Shown in pieces: positions 17,958 through 27,106 of a stretch of 64,000 bases of DNA. How positions within the stretch are numbered: position 1 is the first letter of the stretch; each line of letters opens with the position of its first letter. Where the stretch lies: the NCBI RefSeq assembly GCF_030160395.1, contig NZ_BSOG01000002.1:945280-1009279 (forward strand). The letters run 5' to 3'. The stretch comes from Chitinimonas prasina. GTDB lineage: Bacteria > Pseudomonadota > Gammaproteobacteria > Burkholderiales > Chitinimonadaceae. A program made the position numbers and the translations under genes. Under the pieces are notes generated by a model, which was not told the origin of the DNA, did no database searches, and worked only from the letters and a program-made list of their open reading frames with translations.

Positions 17958-19730
17958 ATGCATCGGAAACAGTTTACCCAGCGCCTGCTACTGGCGGGCC
18001 TGGTGGGATTGAGCCTGGCTAGCCAAGCCGCGCCCAAGGCGGTACTGATAGGCATGGACGGCACCCAGTACGAAAAATTGCAGGCGCTGAACTTGCCGCA
18101 CATCAGCCGCTTCTACCAGACCAAGGCCTACACAGGGGGCGTGCAAGGGAGCGGTAGCGAGCAGGCTACCGTCAGCGGGCCGGGCTGGACCACCATGCTC
18201 ACCGGAGTGTGGGCCAACAAGCATGGTGTCACATCCAATGAATCGGGCTTGGCCAACGCCCAGTTCCCCAGTGTGTTCAAGCGCATTCGGCAAGCCAAAC
18301 CAGGCGCCTATATCGCCAGCATCACCAATTGGGCCAGTATCAACCAGCGCTTCCTGACGCAGGATGTGGCGGGAAACAACTTCAACGCCAGCGGCCTGAG
18401 TGACCAGGCCGTGACGGACAAAGCCGTAGAGCAGATACGGAACACAGCGGCCGATTTCATCTTCGTGGCACTGGATGATCCAGATCATGCAGGCCATGCC
18501 AGTGGGTTTGGTTCGGCCTACAACCAGGCGATACGCGACAGCGATGCCCGCCTGGGCCAGATCATGGCCGCGGTAGAAGCCAAGCGGGCTAGCACTGGTG
18601 ACGATTGGCTGGTTTTGGTGACGACCGATCACGGCCGCGAGGCTACGCTGGGTTATGGCCATGGCAACCAGACTCTGTCTGAGAAGACCATCTTCATTGC
18701 CAGCAACCAGCCTTTGAATGCTGAGTTCAGCCAGCCGGTAGGCAATGTGTCCAATCAGGGCTTTGGCGGGCTGTATGGCTATGCGGCCCATACCTCGATA
18801 GCCCCCACCCTATTGCGTCACCTGGGCATTGAGCCACAGCCGCAATGGCTGCTGGATGGCATACCGCTCAAGGGCGCACTAGGCGTACAGAAGCTGCTTC
18901 CAGCATCGACCAACCAAGCCACACTGAATTGGTACAGCACCTCAGGCGGCATGGTGGATATCCAGCGCAATGGCCAGAGCGTGGCAACCGTACCGGCAGC
19001 ACAGCAGGGTTGGCTGGATAGCGCAGCTCCTATGGGGATGACCGATTACAACCTGATCCACAACGGCACACCGGCTGCTTTGCGCCTGAATCGGCGGCAG
19101 ATACAGGCCACACTGGATTGGGATGCGACCCGCAGCTATTTCTTCCTCGATGATGGTAGCTACGTGCGATACAACCAGGTACTGGACAAGGCCGACAACG
19201 GCTACCCGGCCACCACTAGCGACACTAGCTGGCCAGGCTTGGGTAGCTACGCCAGCAAGCTGGTGTCCGGCTTCAGCAAGGATGCGGGTGTAGCCTATCT
19301 ATTCCTGAACGACGGCCGATACCTGCGCTACAACAAGATCGCCGACAAGGTCGATAGCGGCTATCCCAAGGAGATCAACGACAGCACCTGGCCCGGCCTG
19401 GGCGCCTACGCCTCCCAGATTCGCGCCACGTTGCGTTGGAGCGGCAGTACCGTGTATTTCTTCCTGCGCGATGGTCGCTACCTTCGCTACAACCTGACCT
19501 TAGACAAGGTTGATGCCGGCTACCCCAAGCCGGTGACCGACGCCTTGTGGCCGGGGCTGGGCGCCTATGCAGGGCAGATCGAGTCGGCCATGAAGTGGGA
19601 TGATACCCGTGCTTATTTCTTCCTCAGCGGCAAGCGTTACATACGCTACAACATCACGCTTGATCGCGCCGAGAGTGGATATCCCAAGACCGTGAACCAG
19701 TCGACATGGCCAGGCCTGGCCGTACAGTAG
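17958..19730 (+). CDS. Secreted alkaline-phosphatase-superfamily phosphodiesterase with a four-repeat hemopexin domain
   Basis: Residues 1-24 form a signal peptide (ending ASQA). Residues about 25-310 match the nucleotide pyrophosphatase/phosphodiesterase branch of the alkaline phosphatase superfamily: VLIGMDG with metal ligand Asp34, SGPGWTTMLTG with the likely nucleophile Thr78, ALDDPDHAGHASGFG, and LVTTDHGRE with two further metal ligands. From about residue 390 to 590 there are four hemopexin repeats of about 50 residues, each with YFFLxDGRYxRYN…GYP…WPGL, enough for a complete four-bladed propeller. The start at 17958 has GGGAG 6 nt upstream. In the context of phosphonate and nuclease genes it probably releases phosphate from esters outside the cell. 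Substrate is unproven, and phosphonoacetate hydrolase is a distant relative that cannot be excluded. Confidence 0.85.
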   Translation: MHRKQFTQRLLLAGLVGLSLASQAAPKAVLIGMDGTQYEKLQALNLPHISRFYQTKAYTGGVQGSGSEQATVSGPGWTTMLTGVWANKHGVTSNESGLANAQFPSVFKRIRQAKPGAYIASITNWASINQRFLTQDVAGNNFNASGLSDQAVTDKAVEQIRNTAADFIFVALDDPDHAGHASGFGSAYNQAIRDSDARLGQIMAAVEAKRASTGDDWLVLVTTDHGREATLGYGHGNQTLSEKTIFIASNQPLNAEFSQPVGNVSNQGFGGLYGYAAHTSIAPTLLRHLGIEPQPQWLLDGIPLKGALGVQKLLPASTNQATLNWYSTSGGMVDIQRNGQSVATVPAAQQGWLDSAAPMGMTDYNLIHNGTPAALRLNRRQIQATLDWDATRSYFFLDDGSYVRYNQVLDKADNGYPATTSDTSWPGLGSYASKLVSGFSKDAGVAYLFLNDGRYLRYNKIADKVDSGYPKEINDSTWPGLGAYASQIRATLRWSGSTVYFFLRDGRYLRYNLTLDKVDAGYPKPVTDALWPGLGAYAGQIESAMKWDDTRAYFFLSGKRYIRYNITLDRAESGYPKTVNQSTWPGLAVQ

Positions 19731-19765
19731 TGGCGCTTGGTACGCCATAGCTGACCGGCGCACCA

Positions 19766-19805
19766 TGGCAACAACGGGAGCTCAAACGCGCTCCCGGTGT
19801 TGCCA
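19766..19805. terminator. Hairpin terminator after the hemopexin phosphodiesterase
   Basis: ATGGCAACAACGGGAGC and GCTCCCGGTGTTGCCAT pair around a six-base loop with one mismatch. It lies between converging 3' ends at 19730 (+) and 19807 (-), so it may serve both. Confidence 0.65.
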
Positions 19806-19806
19806 T

Positions 19807-20184
19807 TCAAAGGGAAGCCTGCTTGCGAAATGCCCACCAGCCTGCCAGCAGGGTAAAGGTCACCACCAGTACGACCATTACCCAGAATCCACTGGGGTGA
19901 TGTGCCAGCGGTACATCTCCCACACTCATGTCGAAGAAACCCGCCGTGATATAGGATGCAAAGAATTCGTCGGACAATACGCTTTGTGGCTGCATCCAGC
20001 GCTCGAACGCGGTGTGGGTCAGGTTGAAATACAGCCAGATGAGCTCACCTCTCTCACCGCCCTGGTGCTGCCATGAGTGCACCGCTGCCGAATCGATTTC
20101 CCGCCCTGGCTCACCGGCCTTGAAGTGGCAACCACTGACCAAGCCGGCCTGATCTGAACCATAGCTGGCTGAGGTAATAGACAT
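19807..20184 (-). CDS. Small unrecognised protein with a C-terminal membrane helix
   Basis: No family is recognised. The C-terminal 30 residues contain one clear membrane span (FWVMVVLVVTFTLLAGWW) followed by basic FRK, so the bulk (about 90 residues, GELIWLYFNLTHTAFERW) would face the periplasm or cytoplasm as a tail-anchored protein. The open frame continues upstream to 20382, but that part is the translation of the dispersed repeat at 20208-20325. I therefore start at the ATG at 20184. The original N-terminus may have been lost or altered by the repeat insertion, so this could also be a truncated gene. Confidence 0.45.
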   Translation of the reverse strand: MSITSASYGSDQAGLVSGCHFKAGEPGREIDSAAVHSWQHQGGERGELIWLYFNLTHTAFERWMQPQSVLSDEFFASYITAGFFDMSVGDVPLAHHPSGFWVMVVLVVTFTLLAGWWAFRKQASL

Positions 20185-20207
20185 GGTCAACAGGGTTCCA
20201 TTTAGAT

Positions 20208-20325
20208 CCGCTAACAAAACCGTTCTGGCGTTGTTGTGAGAGCTTGCCGTACCCGCGTACTGTCTGCTGCGCGCGCCATCGCTCACGCGCCTAGCCAGAA
20301 CCGCTACGCTGGGTTTTGTTAGCGG
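20208..20325 (+). repeat. Dispersed inverted-repeat element, best-preserved copy (copy b)
   Basis: The element is 118 bp with perfect 14-bp terminal inverted repeats (CCGCTAACAAAACC at the left and its complement at the right). A second inner inverted pair is GTTCTGGC and GCCAGAAC. The centre reads GCTTGCCGTACCCGCGTACTGTC. The same order of blocks occurs in reverse at 56531-56630 and, less well preserved, at 61227-61336, 41169-41260 (reverse) and 6680-6786. No transposase is encoded. Confidence 0.8.
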
Positions 20326-20401
20326 TTCGTATAGGGTGTACAAACGCCATGCTAGCCAGCGATGCTGACAATAGTGTTGCATCCAGATGCCAAGTACCTT
20401 G

Positions 20402-20419
20402 CCGTCACCTCACTGTAAA
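20402..20419 (+). promoter_or_regulatory. Candidate Pho box upstream of the secreted nuclease
   Basis: CCGTCAC-CTCA-CTGTAAA consists of two imperfect copies of the CTGTCAT half-site at the 11-bp spacing used by PhoB. It lies 88 bp before the start codon of the nuclease gene. Each half matches at five of seven positions, so chance is not excluded. Confidence 0.35.
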
Positions 20420-20506
20420 AGGCCCGTAATCATCCACCGCTAGCGTTCTGCCCTTTTGCGCCGCCACCGCCGCCGCGCAGCCACAACGATAAAAGGGAAT
20501 AGCGAG

Positions 20507-23500
20507 ATGCATCGAGCCAATCACGCAGATAGGGCCAACCGAGCACATGACCGATCGCGACTGCACCGGCTGTGTTTGCTGGCCGGCCTGGTGGCTGCAG
20601 CTTTTGCCCCACCCGCCGTTGCAGCGGGTTTTACTGCCGGTAATGTGGTGGTGTACCGGGTGGGTGATGGCAGCAGCAGTTTGGGGAGCACAGGCGCTGC
20701 TGTGTTCCTGGATGAATACACGCTAGCCGGCGCCCTGGTGCAAAGCCTGCCCTTGCCCACGGCAGCCAATGGCAGCAATCAGCCCCTTAGCGCAGCAGGC
20801 AGCGCCAGTTCAGAGGGCATGCTGAGTCGCTCCAGCAACGGTGAATGCCTGCTGCTGACGGGCTATGCCGCCGTACCAGGCACCACCGGGCTGGCGGCGA
20901 CGACCTCAGCCAGCGTCCAGCGGGTTGTCGGTGTGGTCGGTAGCGACGGCAGTGTCGATACCCGGTCGGTGCTGGGTACCGGCAGCAGTGGCAGTTTCAG
21001 CGCCACCAATCCGCGTGGTGTCGCCAGCGATGATTGCAGACGCGCCTGGATTACCGGTGGCAAGGATGGTGTGATCTACCTGCCGGGCCTGGGGGCCACC
21101 CCGACCGTCGTGGCCAATGCCACCACGAATCTGCGCTCGGTGGTGATTGCCGATGGCCAGCTCTATATCAGTACAGCCTCAGGCAGTGTGCGCATTGCCA
21201 GCGTGGGCACTGGCCTGCCCACTGCGGCGGCCAGCGCCATCACCAATCTTGCCGGTATCAGCAGCACCGCCAGCGACCCGGCCTATGTCAATGGCCCCTA
21301 TGGTTTTGCGCTGCTGGATGCCGACAGCAGCACACCTGGCGTCGATACGCTGTATGTCGCGGACAACGGCGCCAACCTGGTGCGCAGGTTCAGCTTCAGC
21401 GCTGGTAGCTGGGTGGCTTCCGGCAGTGTGGCCCTGAGCGGGGTGGTGGGGCTGACGGCAGGGGTGAACGGCAATACCGCCACCCTGCTGGCCTCCAGCG
21501 GCAGCAAGCTGTATAGCCTGAGCGACACCAACGCAGGTGGCGCCAGCGCAAGCTTCAGTACGCCCGCCGTGCTCGCCTCGGCAGCCAGCAATACAGCCTT
21601 CCGGGGCGTCGCTTTTGCGCCGGCAGCCACGACTGTCAAGCCCACCGTGCAGTTAAGCGCTTCCACTGCACAAGCCAGTGAGGCAGGCATGACTGTCATT
21701 ACCCTAAGCGCCACGCTTTCCGCACCGGCCGTACTCGATCAAACCGTGTCCGTGCAGGTAGGCGGCGTTCAGATCGATGCCAGTGACTATGCACTGAGCA
21801 GCGCTGTGATAACCGTACCTGCCGGGCAATTGTCGGCAAGCGTCAGCTTTACGGTGCTGGATGACGCGGCTGAAGAAGGCGAGGAAGTGGCCACCCTGAC
21901 CTTGCAGCATCCCAGCAGCGGGCTGACCCTGGGTGCAGACAAGTCTGTCAGCATCACGATTGCCGACAACGATGATACGACGGCCCCCACGGTCTCCAGC
22001 GTAGCCGTGCCTGCTGCGGCTACCTATACGGCAGGCCAGGTACTGCGTTTCACCCTGAACTGGAGCGAGCCTGTCACGATCAATGGCTCGCCCTACCTGC
22101 AGCTCGATGTGGGCGGCACGGCCCGTCAAGCCACACTGCTGGACGGTAGCATCAGCAGTACGCATCACTTTGACTATACCGTGGCAGAAGGTGACGTAGA
22201 TTCTGATGGCCTGGCCTTGCTGAGCCTGAGCGGCAACGCCGCAACCTTGGTGGACGCAGCCGGCAATGCCGCCAACCTGACGCTCCAGCAGATCGGCAGC
22301 CTGGCAGGCGTCCAGGTGAACAGCAGCCTGGGCTTGCCTGTGCTGGCGCCGCCAGTTGTGCTGGATGCGACCAGTGAGAGTGCCGAAATCAGTGTCAGTA
22401 GCAGTCTGGCCGGCATGGCCTACTACGTGGTTCTGCCAGCCGGTGCAGTACCGCCATCAGCAGCCCAGGTGCTGGCTGGCCAGGATGCCACCGGCGGCAG
22501 CGCGCTGCGCGCGGGCCAGCTCGCGGTGGCCAAGGATCAGTCGGCCAAGCTGGTCATCAATGGCCTGGCAGCCGACACGGCCTACAAGGTGTATATCGTG
22601 GTCAAGAGCGGGGGGGTCAGCTCTGCCGTCGCGGCGGCTACGCTGGCCACTACGCCTACCATCACCCGCATCCATCAGATACAGGGTTCCGGTGCAGCCT
22701 CGCCACTCGCCAACCAGGTGGTGTCGGTGGAGGCCATCGTCACCGGTGTCTTCAAGGGTACTGGCAGCTTGCAGGGCTTCTACCTGCAAGAAGAAGATGC
22801 CGACACGGATGCCGACCCGCTGAGTTCCGAAGGCCTGTTTGTCTACACCGGTGCATCGATGCCGGCATTGAGCAAGGGGGACAAGGTCAGGGTGACGGGC
22901 AAGGTGGTCGAGTTCAACGGCCTGACCGAGCTGACCAACACGCCTGCGCTGGTGATTTCCGTGTTGGCCCAAGGCCAGGCGCTACCCAAGGCCACCAGCC
23001 TGACGCTACCTGTCGCCAATCTCGCCGATTGGGAGCGCTATGAAGGCATGCGGCTGCAGTTCAGCCAGACACTGACCGTCAGCAATAACTTCGAGCTGGG
23101 GCAGTATGGCAAGGTCACCCTGTCTAGCGGTGGACGTCTGCTGCAACCCACAAACGTGCTTGACCCCAACGACGCAGACCCCTCGGGCACCAGCAGCAGT
23201 GGCAACAGCAACAAGGCCGCCATCGAGGCCATGGCGAATGCCAATTTGCGGCGTGCCATCGTGCTCGACGATGGGTTTAGCAAGCAGTACCCAGACCCAG
23301 TACCGTATATCGAGGCCAGCAGCAACAGCCTGCGACTGGGCAGTACCGTGAGCCAGCTCAGCGGGGTGCTGCACTACGGCAACAATGTCTATGCCTTGCA
23401 GCCTAGTGATGGTGCCCCGGCCTTCAACTATGCCGCCCGCCCGGCCGCGCCTGACCTGGCGGGTGCAGACCTGCGGGTAGCGGCAACCAATGTGCTCAAT

Positions 23501-25897
23501 TACTTCACCACGCTGACCGCTAACAACAAGAATGCCCGAGGTGCCGATAGCGCAGCCGAGTTCAGCCGTCAGAACGCCAAGATCGTGGCCGAACTGCAGG
23601 GCATCAATGCTGACGTACTGGGCCTGATGGAACTGGAGAACATTGACCAGGGCGCGCAGGATGTACTGCTGGGCAAGTTGAACGCCGCCGTAGGCGCTGG
23701 TAGCTATGCCAGGCTTGAGGACGGCATTGCTGCTTATCCGGCCAGCGATGCCATCAAGGTAGGCATGTTCTACAAGCCCGCTGTAGTCCAGCCCGACGGC
23801 AAGCCCAGCCTTCTGGCGGATGCCATGTTCGAGCGGCCGTCACTCGCCCAGGTGTTTGTGCACAAGGCCAGTGGCAAGCGCTTCATGGCGGTGATGAATC
23901 ACCTCAAATCCAAGAGCTGTGGCAGCGCCAAGGGCCTGGATGCCGACCAGGGCGATGGTCAGGGCTGCTATACCGAAAAGCGTCGTGAGCAAGCCAAACG
24001 ACTGGCTGCCTGGCTGGTGACGCTGCGGCAGCAAAGTGGCCTGGACGAGGTCATTCTGCTAGGGGATTTCAATGCCTACGCCGAGGAAGACCCCATCGAC
24101 ATACTGCGTGCTGCGGGCTACCAGTTGCAGCATGCGGCGACAGAGTCCTACCAGTTCGGCGGACTGACGGGATCACTGGATCATGCGCTGGCGACACCCG
24201 CCCTGGCCAGCAAGATAGTGGGGGTAGCGCACTGGAATGTGAATGCCGATGAGCCTGTCTTCCTGGACTACAACCTCGAGGACAAATCGCCGGCACAACA
24301 AGCCGGGCTGTACCAGCCGAATGCTTACCGCTCCTCCGATCATGACCCCGTTATTGTCGGCCTCAAACTGGGCACGGATGTCGCGCCGCCAACACCCAGC
24401 AATCCCTTCAATGGCGGTGTTACCGAGCAACCCAACCCTACCAGCCTGCTGGGGGTTGCTGGCACCCCAGCCACGGCCGATACCCTGGACAATGCAGGCG
24501 CACTGGCCGGAGAGGTCGGGATAGCCGACAACGGCAGCCTTGTGGTGCTCTCGCCTCCCAAAGGCCCTGTCGTGTTCAGCCGAAGCGCACCCGACAATAT
24601 CGTGCTTTCCTTGCCGGCCAAAGCACCCGTCGCGCTCAGCGTGGCCGGTGGTCTGGTCACCCTCGAAACCAATCCGGAATCCGACAGCAGCAAGCGAGAC
24701 ACCTTGCTGGCGACAGCCAGTTTTCCGCGTGACGATGGCTCTGTGCAGCAAGGCGTGCGGCTATTGCTGGGCCAAGCCTATGCGACCGCTGGGTCCATGG
24801 GCGCCTTGCTGGGTGGCATGAGCCTGTCCGCCGATGGCGCCGGCCCCCTGCTTACCGTGCAAGCCGGCAGCAGCGCTGCAAAGGCAGGCATGCAGCGCAG
24901 CGCCGACGGCCAGGCCGCAGTGTCGGCAGAGCAAGGCGAGATCAGGCTGAACATGCCTGCATCAGCCAGGGCTGGCAGCCTGGATCGGAGCACCAGCACA
25001 CGCCTGACCATGGCACTGCAAGCGGGTGAAGTGGCGCGTTTTGATGCCCTGGGCAAGCTGACCGGTATCTACTTGGGATCGGTCAGCGGCAGTGCCGGCA
25101 AGGTGGGCGATACGTTTGTTCTGCAACGTCCTGCCGGGGTGACAGACTACCCCTGGCAGCTACCTCGGCTGAAGGGCAGCAATCTTCCTGCTCGCACAGG
25201 CAGCCTGATAGATGGCCTGAGCAAGGCACTGGGCGCCAGCATCGTGCAGCGCGCTGACGGTGTGGTGGAGGTCAATGTCGGTACGGAACGCTACCGGGCA
25301 TTTTTCACTGATCGCTTCGAGATAGTCCCTGGTGCCAGCGACGCTTTCGCAGTACAGGACGACGGCGGCTATCTGCTCACGGTGGCAGGTGTACGCTACC
25401 GCATTTATCCTGCACTGGATGATGTGCCAGGTTTGCTGACAACCCTGCCCGGTGCCAGCCTGACCGTAGGCCAGACAGGGCTATTGCGTATCTACCACCA
25501 GGGCATGAGCTACATGGCCCAACCTGCCCTGACGCTGACTGCCGCCACGCCAGCAGGCGCACCAGCCATCACCACGGAGAACGGAGTGTTTCAGCTGCTA
25601 TCAGCCAGCGGTCAGCGCCAGCAGTTGCTGCCCACCTGGTTTGATCGGGCTGAGCTGGCAGCGGCAGCTCGCAAGCTGGGTTGGCAATTAATGCTGTTCG
25701 GCGAAACCACTACCCTGCTTGACCCCAGCGGTAAGCGTTGGCAAGCCCGGCCGGATTACGGCTTTGGCTACACCTACCCGGTGCAGGCGACTGATCTGGG
25801 GCATGGTTTTCTCCTGAGCCCCCAGCATCAGCTGTTGTTCCGCTTCAGCAATCCCAATTATCTACCTGCCTATCAGCGCTTCGAAATATTGCCCTGA
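20507..25897 (+). CDS. Large secreted ExeM/NucH-type nuclease (1796 aa)
   Basis: Begins with a signal peptide (hydrophobic LCLLAGLVAAAFA, cleavage near AVAAG). Residues about 40-370 look like a beta-propeller-like surface domain. Residues about 380-490 form a Calx-beta domain (ITVPAGQLSASVSFTVLDDA), followed to about 600 by an Ig-like domain. Residues about 720-830 form the OB-fold seen in ExeM (TRIHQIQG, GFYLQEED). The endonuclease/exonuclease/phosphatase domain lies at about 985-1285: NVLNYFTT, ELQGINADVLGLMELEN, VMNHLKSKSCG, LLGDFNAYAEEDP, GSLDHALAT and SSDHDPVIVGL. It should cut extracellular DNA and supply phosphate and nucleosides. The last 500 residues have no domain I recognise. The start at 20507 has AAGGGAA upstream; a longer frame to 20456 would spoil the signal peptide. 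Confidence 0.9.
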   Translation: MHRANHADRANRAHDRSRLHRLCLLAGLVAAAFAPPAVAAGFTAGNVVVYRVGDGSSSLGSTGAAVFLDEYTLAGALVQSLPLPTAANGSNQPLSAAGSASSEGMLSRSSNGECLLLTGYAAVPGTTGLAATTSASVQRVVGVVGSDGSVDTRSVLGTGSSGSFSATNPRGVASDDCRRAWITGGKDGVIYLPGLGATPTVVANATTNLRSVVIADGQLYISTASGSVRIASVGTGLPTAAASAITNLAGISSTASDPAYVNGPYGFALLDADSSTPGVDTLYVADNGANLVRRFSFSAGSWVASGSVALSGVVGLTAGVNGNTATLLASSGSKLYSLSDTNAGGASASFSTPAVLASAASNTAFRGVAFAPAATTVKPTVQLSASTAQASEAGMTVITLSATLSAPAVLDQTVSVQVGGVQIDASDYALSSAVITVPAGQLSASVSFTVLDDAAEEGEEVATLTLQHPSSGLTLGADKSVSITIADNDDTTAPTVSSVAVPAAATYTAGQVLRFTLNWSEPVTINGSPYLQLDVGGTARQATLLDGSISSTHHFDYTVAEGDVDSDGLALLSLSGNAATLVDAAGNAANLTLQQIGSLAGVQVNSSLGLPVLAPPVVLDATSESAEISVSSSLAGMAYYVVLPAGAVPPSAAQVLAGQDATGGSALRAGQLAVAKDQSAKLVINGLAADTAYKVYIVVKSGGVSSAVAAATLATTPTITRIHQIQGSGAASPLANQVVSVEAIVTGVFKGTGSLQGFYLQEEDADTDADPLSSEGLFVYTGASMPALSKGDKVRVTGKVVEFNGLTELTNTPALVISVLAQGQALPKATSLTLPVANLADWERYEGMRLQFSQTLTVSNNFELGQYGKVTLSSGGRLLQPTNVLDPNDADPSGTSSSGNSNKAAIEAMANANLRRAIVLDDGFSKQYPDPVPYIEASSNSLRLGSTVSQLSGVLHYGNNVYALQPSDGAPAFNYAARPAAPDLAGADLRVAATNVLNYFTTLTANNKNARGADSAAEFSRQNAKIVAELQGINADVLGLMELENIDQGAQDVLLGKLNAAVGAGSYARLEDGIAAYPASDAIKVGMFYKPAVVQPDGKPSLLADAMFERPSLAQVFVHKASGKRFMAVMNHLKSKSCGSAKGLDADQGDGQGCYTEKRREQAKRLAAWLVTLRQQSGLDEVILLGDFNAYAEEDPIDILRAAGYQLQHAATESYQFGGLTGSLDHALATPALASKIVGVAHWNVNADEPVFLDYNLEDKSPAQQAGLYQPNAYRSSDHDPVIVGLKLGTDVAPPTPSNPFNGGVTEQPNPTSLLGVAGTPATADTLDNAGALAGEVGIADNGSLVVLSPPKGPVVFSRSAPDNIVLSLPAKAPVALSVAGGLVTLETNPESDSSKRDTLLATASFPRDDGSVQQGVRLLLGQAYATAGSMGALLGGMSLSADGAGPLLTVQAGSSAAKAGMQRSADGQAAVSAEQGEIRLNMPASARAGSLDRSTSTRLTMALQAGEVARFDALGKLTGIYLGSVSGSAGKVGDTFVLQRPAGVTDYPWQLPRLKGSNLPARTGSLIDGLSKALGASIVQRADGVVEVNVGTERYRAFFTDRFEIVPGASDAFAVQDDGGYLLTVAGVRYRIYPALDDVPGLLTTLPGASLTVGQTGLLRIYHQGMSYMAQPALTLTAATPAGAPAITTENGVFQLLSASGQRQQLLPTWFDRAELAAAARKLGWQLMLFGETTTLLDPSGKRWQARPDYGFGYTYPVQATDLGHGFLLSPQHQLLFRFSNPNYLPAYQRFEILP

Positions 25898-25918
25898 GAA
25901 GCAACTTGGATAGCCAGA

Positions 25919-25947
25919 AAGCACCGGTTTAACCGGTGCTTTTTTGT
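25919..25947 (+). terminator. Intrinsic terminator of the nuclease gene
   Basis: AGCACCGGTTTAACCGGTGCTTTTTTG: a perfect 9-bp stem with a short loop and a T run, 20 bp after the stop codon. Confidence 0.9.
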
Positions 25948-25980
25948 TTTTCGGCGGTAGGAGTTGCTGCCAACCTCGCA

Positions 25981-25998
25981 CAGTCATCTAGACGTCAC
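25981..25998 (+). promoter_or_regulatory. Candidate Pho box upstream of the AEP operon
   Basis: CAGTCAT-CTAG-ACGTCAC shows two half-sites resembling CTGTCAT at 11-bp spacing (six and four or five matches of seven). It lies 78 bp before the first gene of the operon and overlaps the palindrome at 25992-26006. Confidence 0.35.
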
Positions 25999-26006
25999 GA
26001 TGACGT
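25992..26006. promoter_or_regulatory. Candidate operator palindrome for the AEP operon
   Basis: ACGTCA-CGA-TGACGT is a perfect 6+6 inverted repeat 70 bp upstream of the first operon gene. Symmetry, spacing and place fit a dimeric repressor such as the GntR protein encoded at the end of the operon. The pairing of site and regulator is inference. Confidence 0.45.
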
Positions 26007-26075
26007 AATGCAGACCTCGTAAAGTGCCATGGCTGGTCGACAAACGGCCTGCCTTTCCACCCACGAGGAGTTTCC

Positions 26076-27098
26076 ATGCAGGTTCGCCACATTCTGAAGC
26101 CGCTTGCCACGCTCGTCGCCTTACTGGCAGGCGTTGCGCACGCCAACACCACCCTGACTGTCTATACCGCGCTGGAAGCAGACCAGCTCAAAGCCTACCA
26201 GGCGCAGTTCGAAGCAGAGAACCCCGATGTCAAGATCAAGTGGGTTCGAGATTCCACCGGCATCATTACCGCCAAACTGCTGGCCGAGAAAGCGGCCCCA
26301 CAGGCAGATGTCGTCATGGGCGTGGCGGCCAGTTCCCTGCTGGTGCTGGCTCAGGAAGGCATGCTGCAGCCCTATGCGCCCAAGGGCGTGGAAAAACTCA
26401 GCAAGCAATATGTGGATACCGCCAAGGTACCAAGCTGGGTAGGCATGGATGTCTGGGGAGCCACTCTGTGCTTCAACACCGTCGAAGCCGCCAAGCAGGG
26501 CATCAAGAAGCCTGAGTCATGGCGTGATCTGCTCAAGCCGGAATACAAGGGCAAGATCGTGATGCCGAATCCAGCCTCCAGCGGCACCGGTTACTTTGAT
26601 GTCACGGCATGGCTGACCCTGTTTGGCGAGAAGGAAGGCTGGGCCTATATGGACAAGCTGCACGACAACATCGCGCAGTACACCCATTCAGGTTCCAAGC
26701 CATGCAAGCAGGCTGCTGCTGGCGAGTTTCCCATCGGTATCTCCTTTGAGTACCGCGCCGCCAAGCTCAAGGAAGGCGGCGCACCGCTTGATCTGGTCTT
26801 TCCCAAGGAAGGCCTGGGATGGGATGTGGAAGCGACTGCCATCATGAAGGGAGCCAAGAATCTCGAAGCTGCCCGCAAGCTGGCCGATTGGTCCGCCTCA
26901 CGCTCGGCCAATGAGCTGTACGAAAAGAACTTCGCTATCGTCGCCTATCCCGGTGTCGCCAAGCCCAATGGCTTTATCCCGGCCAACTATGAGCAACTGC
27001 TGGTCAAACAGGATCTGTCCTGGTCTGCCAAGCATCGCGATCGCATCCTCGCTGAATGGACGCGTCGTTACGACGGCAAGTCTGAACCCAAGAAGTAA
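26076..27098 (+). CDS. phnS: 2-aminoethylphosphonate ABC transporter substrate-binding protein
   Basis: Periplasmic receptor for AEP uptake, of the iron/AEP-type binding-protein family (extracellular solute-binding family 1). Residues 1-23 are a signal peptide ending VAHA. The mature protein starts NTTLTVYTALEADQLKAY. ADVVMGVAASSLLVLAQEGML, WGATLCFNTV and PNPASSGTGYF are typical ligand-cleft segments of the AEP subgroup. The start has a strong GAGGAG ribosome site 6 nt upstream. It heads an operon of eight genes on the plus strand. A long perfect hairpin follows its stop codon and probably makes its mRNA more abundant than that of the downstream genes. Confidence 0.92.
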   Translation: MQVRHILKPLATLVALLAGVAHANTTLTVYTALEADQLKAYQAQFEAENPDVKIKWVRDSTGIITAKLLAEKAAPQADVVMGVAASSLLVLAQEGMLQPYAPKGVEKLSKQYVDTAKVPSWVGMDVWGATLCFNTVEAAKQGIKKPESWRDLLKPEYKGKIVMPNPASSGTGYFDVTAWLTLFGEKEGWAYMDKLHDNIAQYTHSGSKPCKQAAAGEFPIGISFEYRAAKLKEGGAPLDLVFPKEGLGWDVEATAIMKGAKNLEAARKLADWSASRSANELYEKNFAIVAYPGVAKPNGFIPANYEQLLVKQDLSWSAKHRDRILAEWTRRYDGKSEPKK

Positions 27099-27106
27099 AG
27101 CCGTCT

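Noticed and set aside
20185-20382. N-terminal extension of the small membrane protein at 19807-20184
   Set aside because: Most of it is the translation of a dispersed repeat, so it is unlikely to be original coding sequence.
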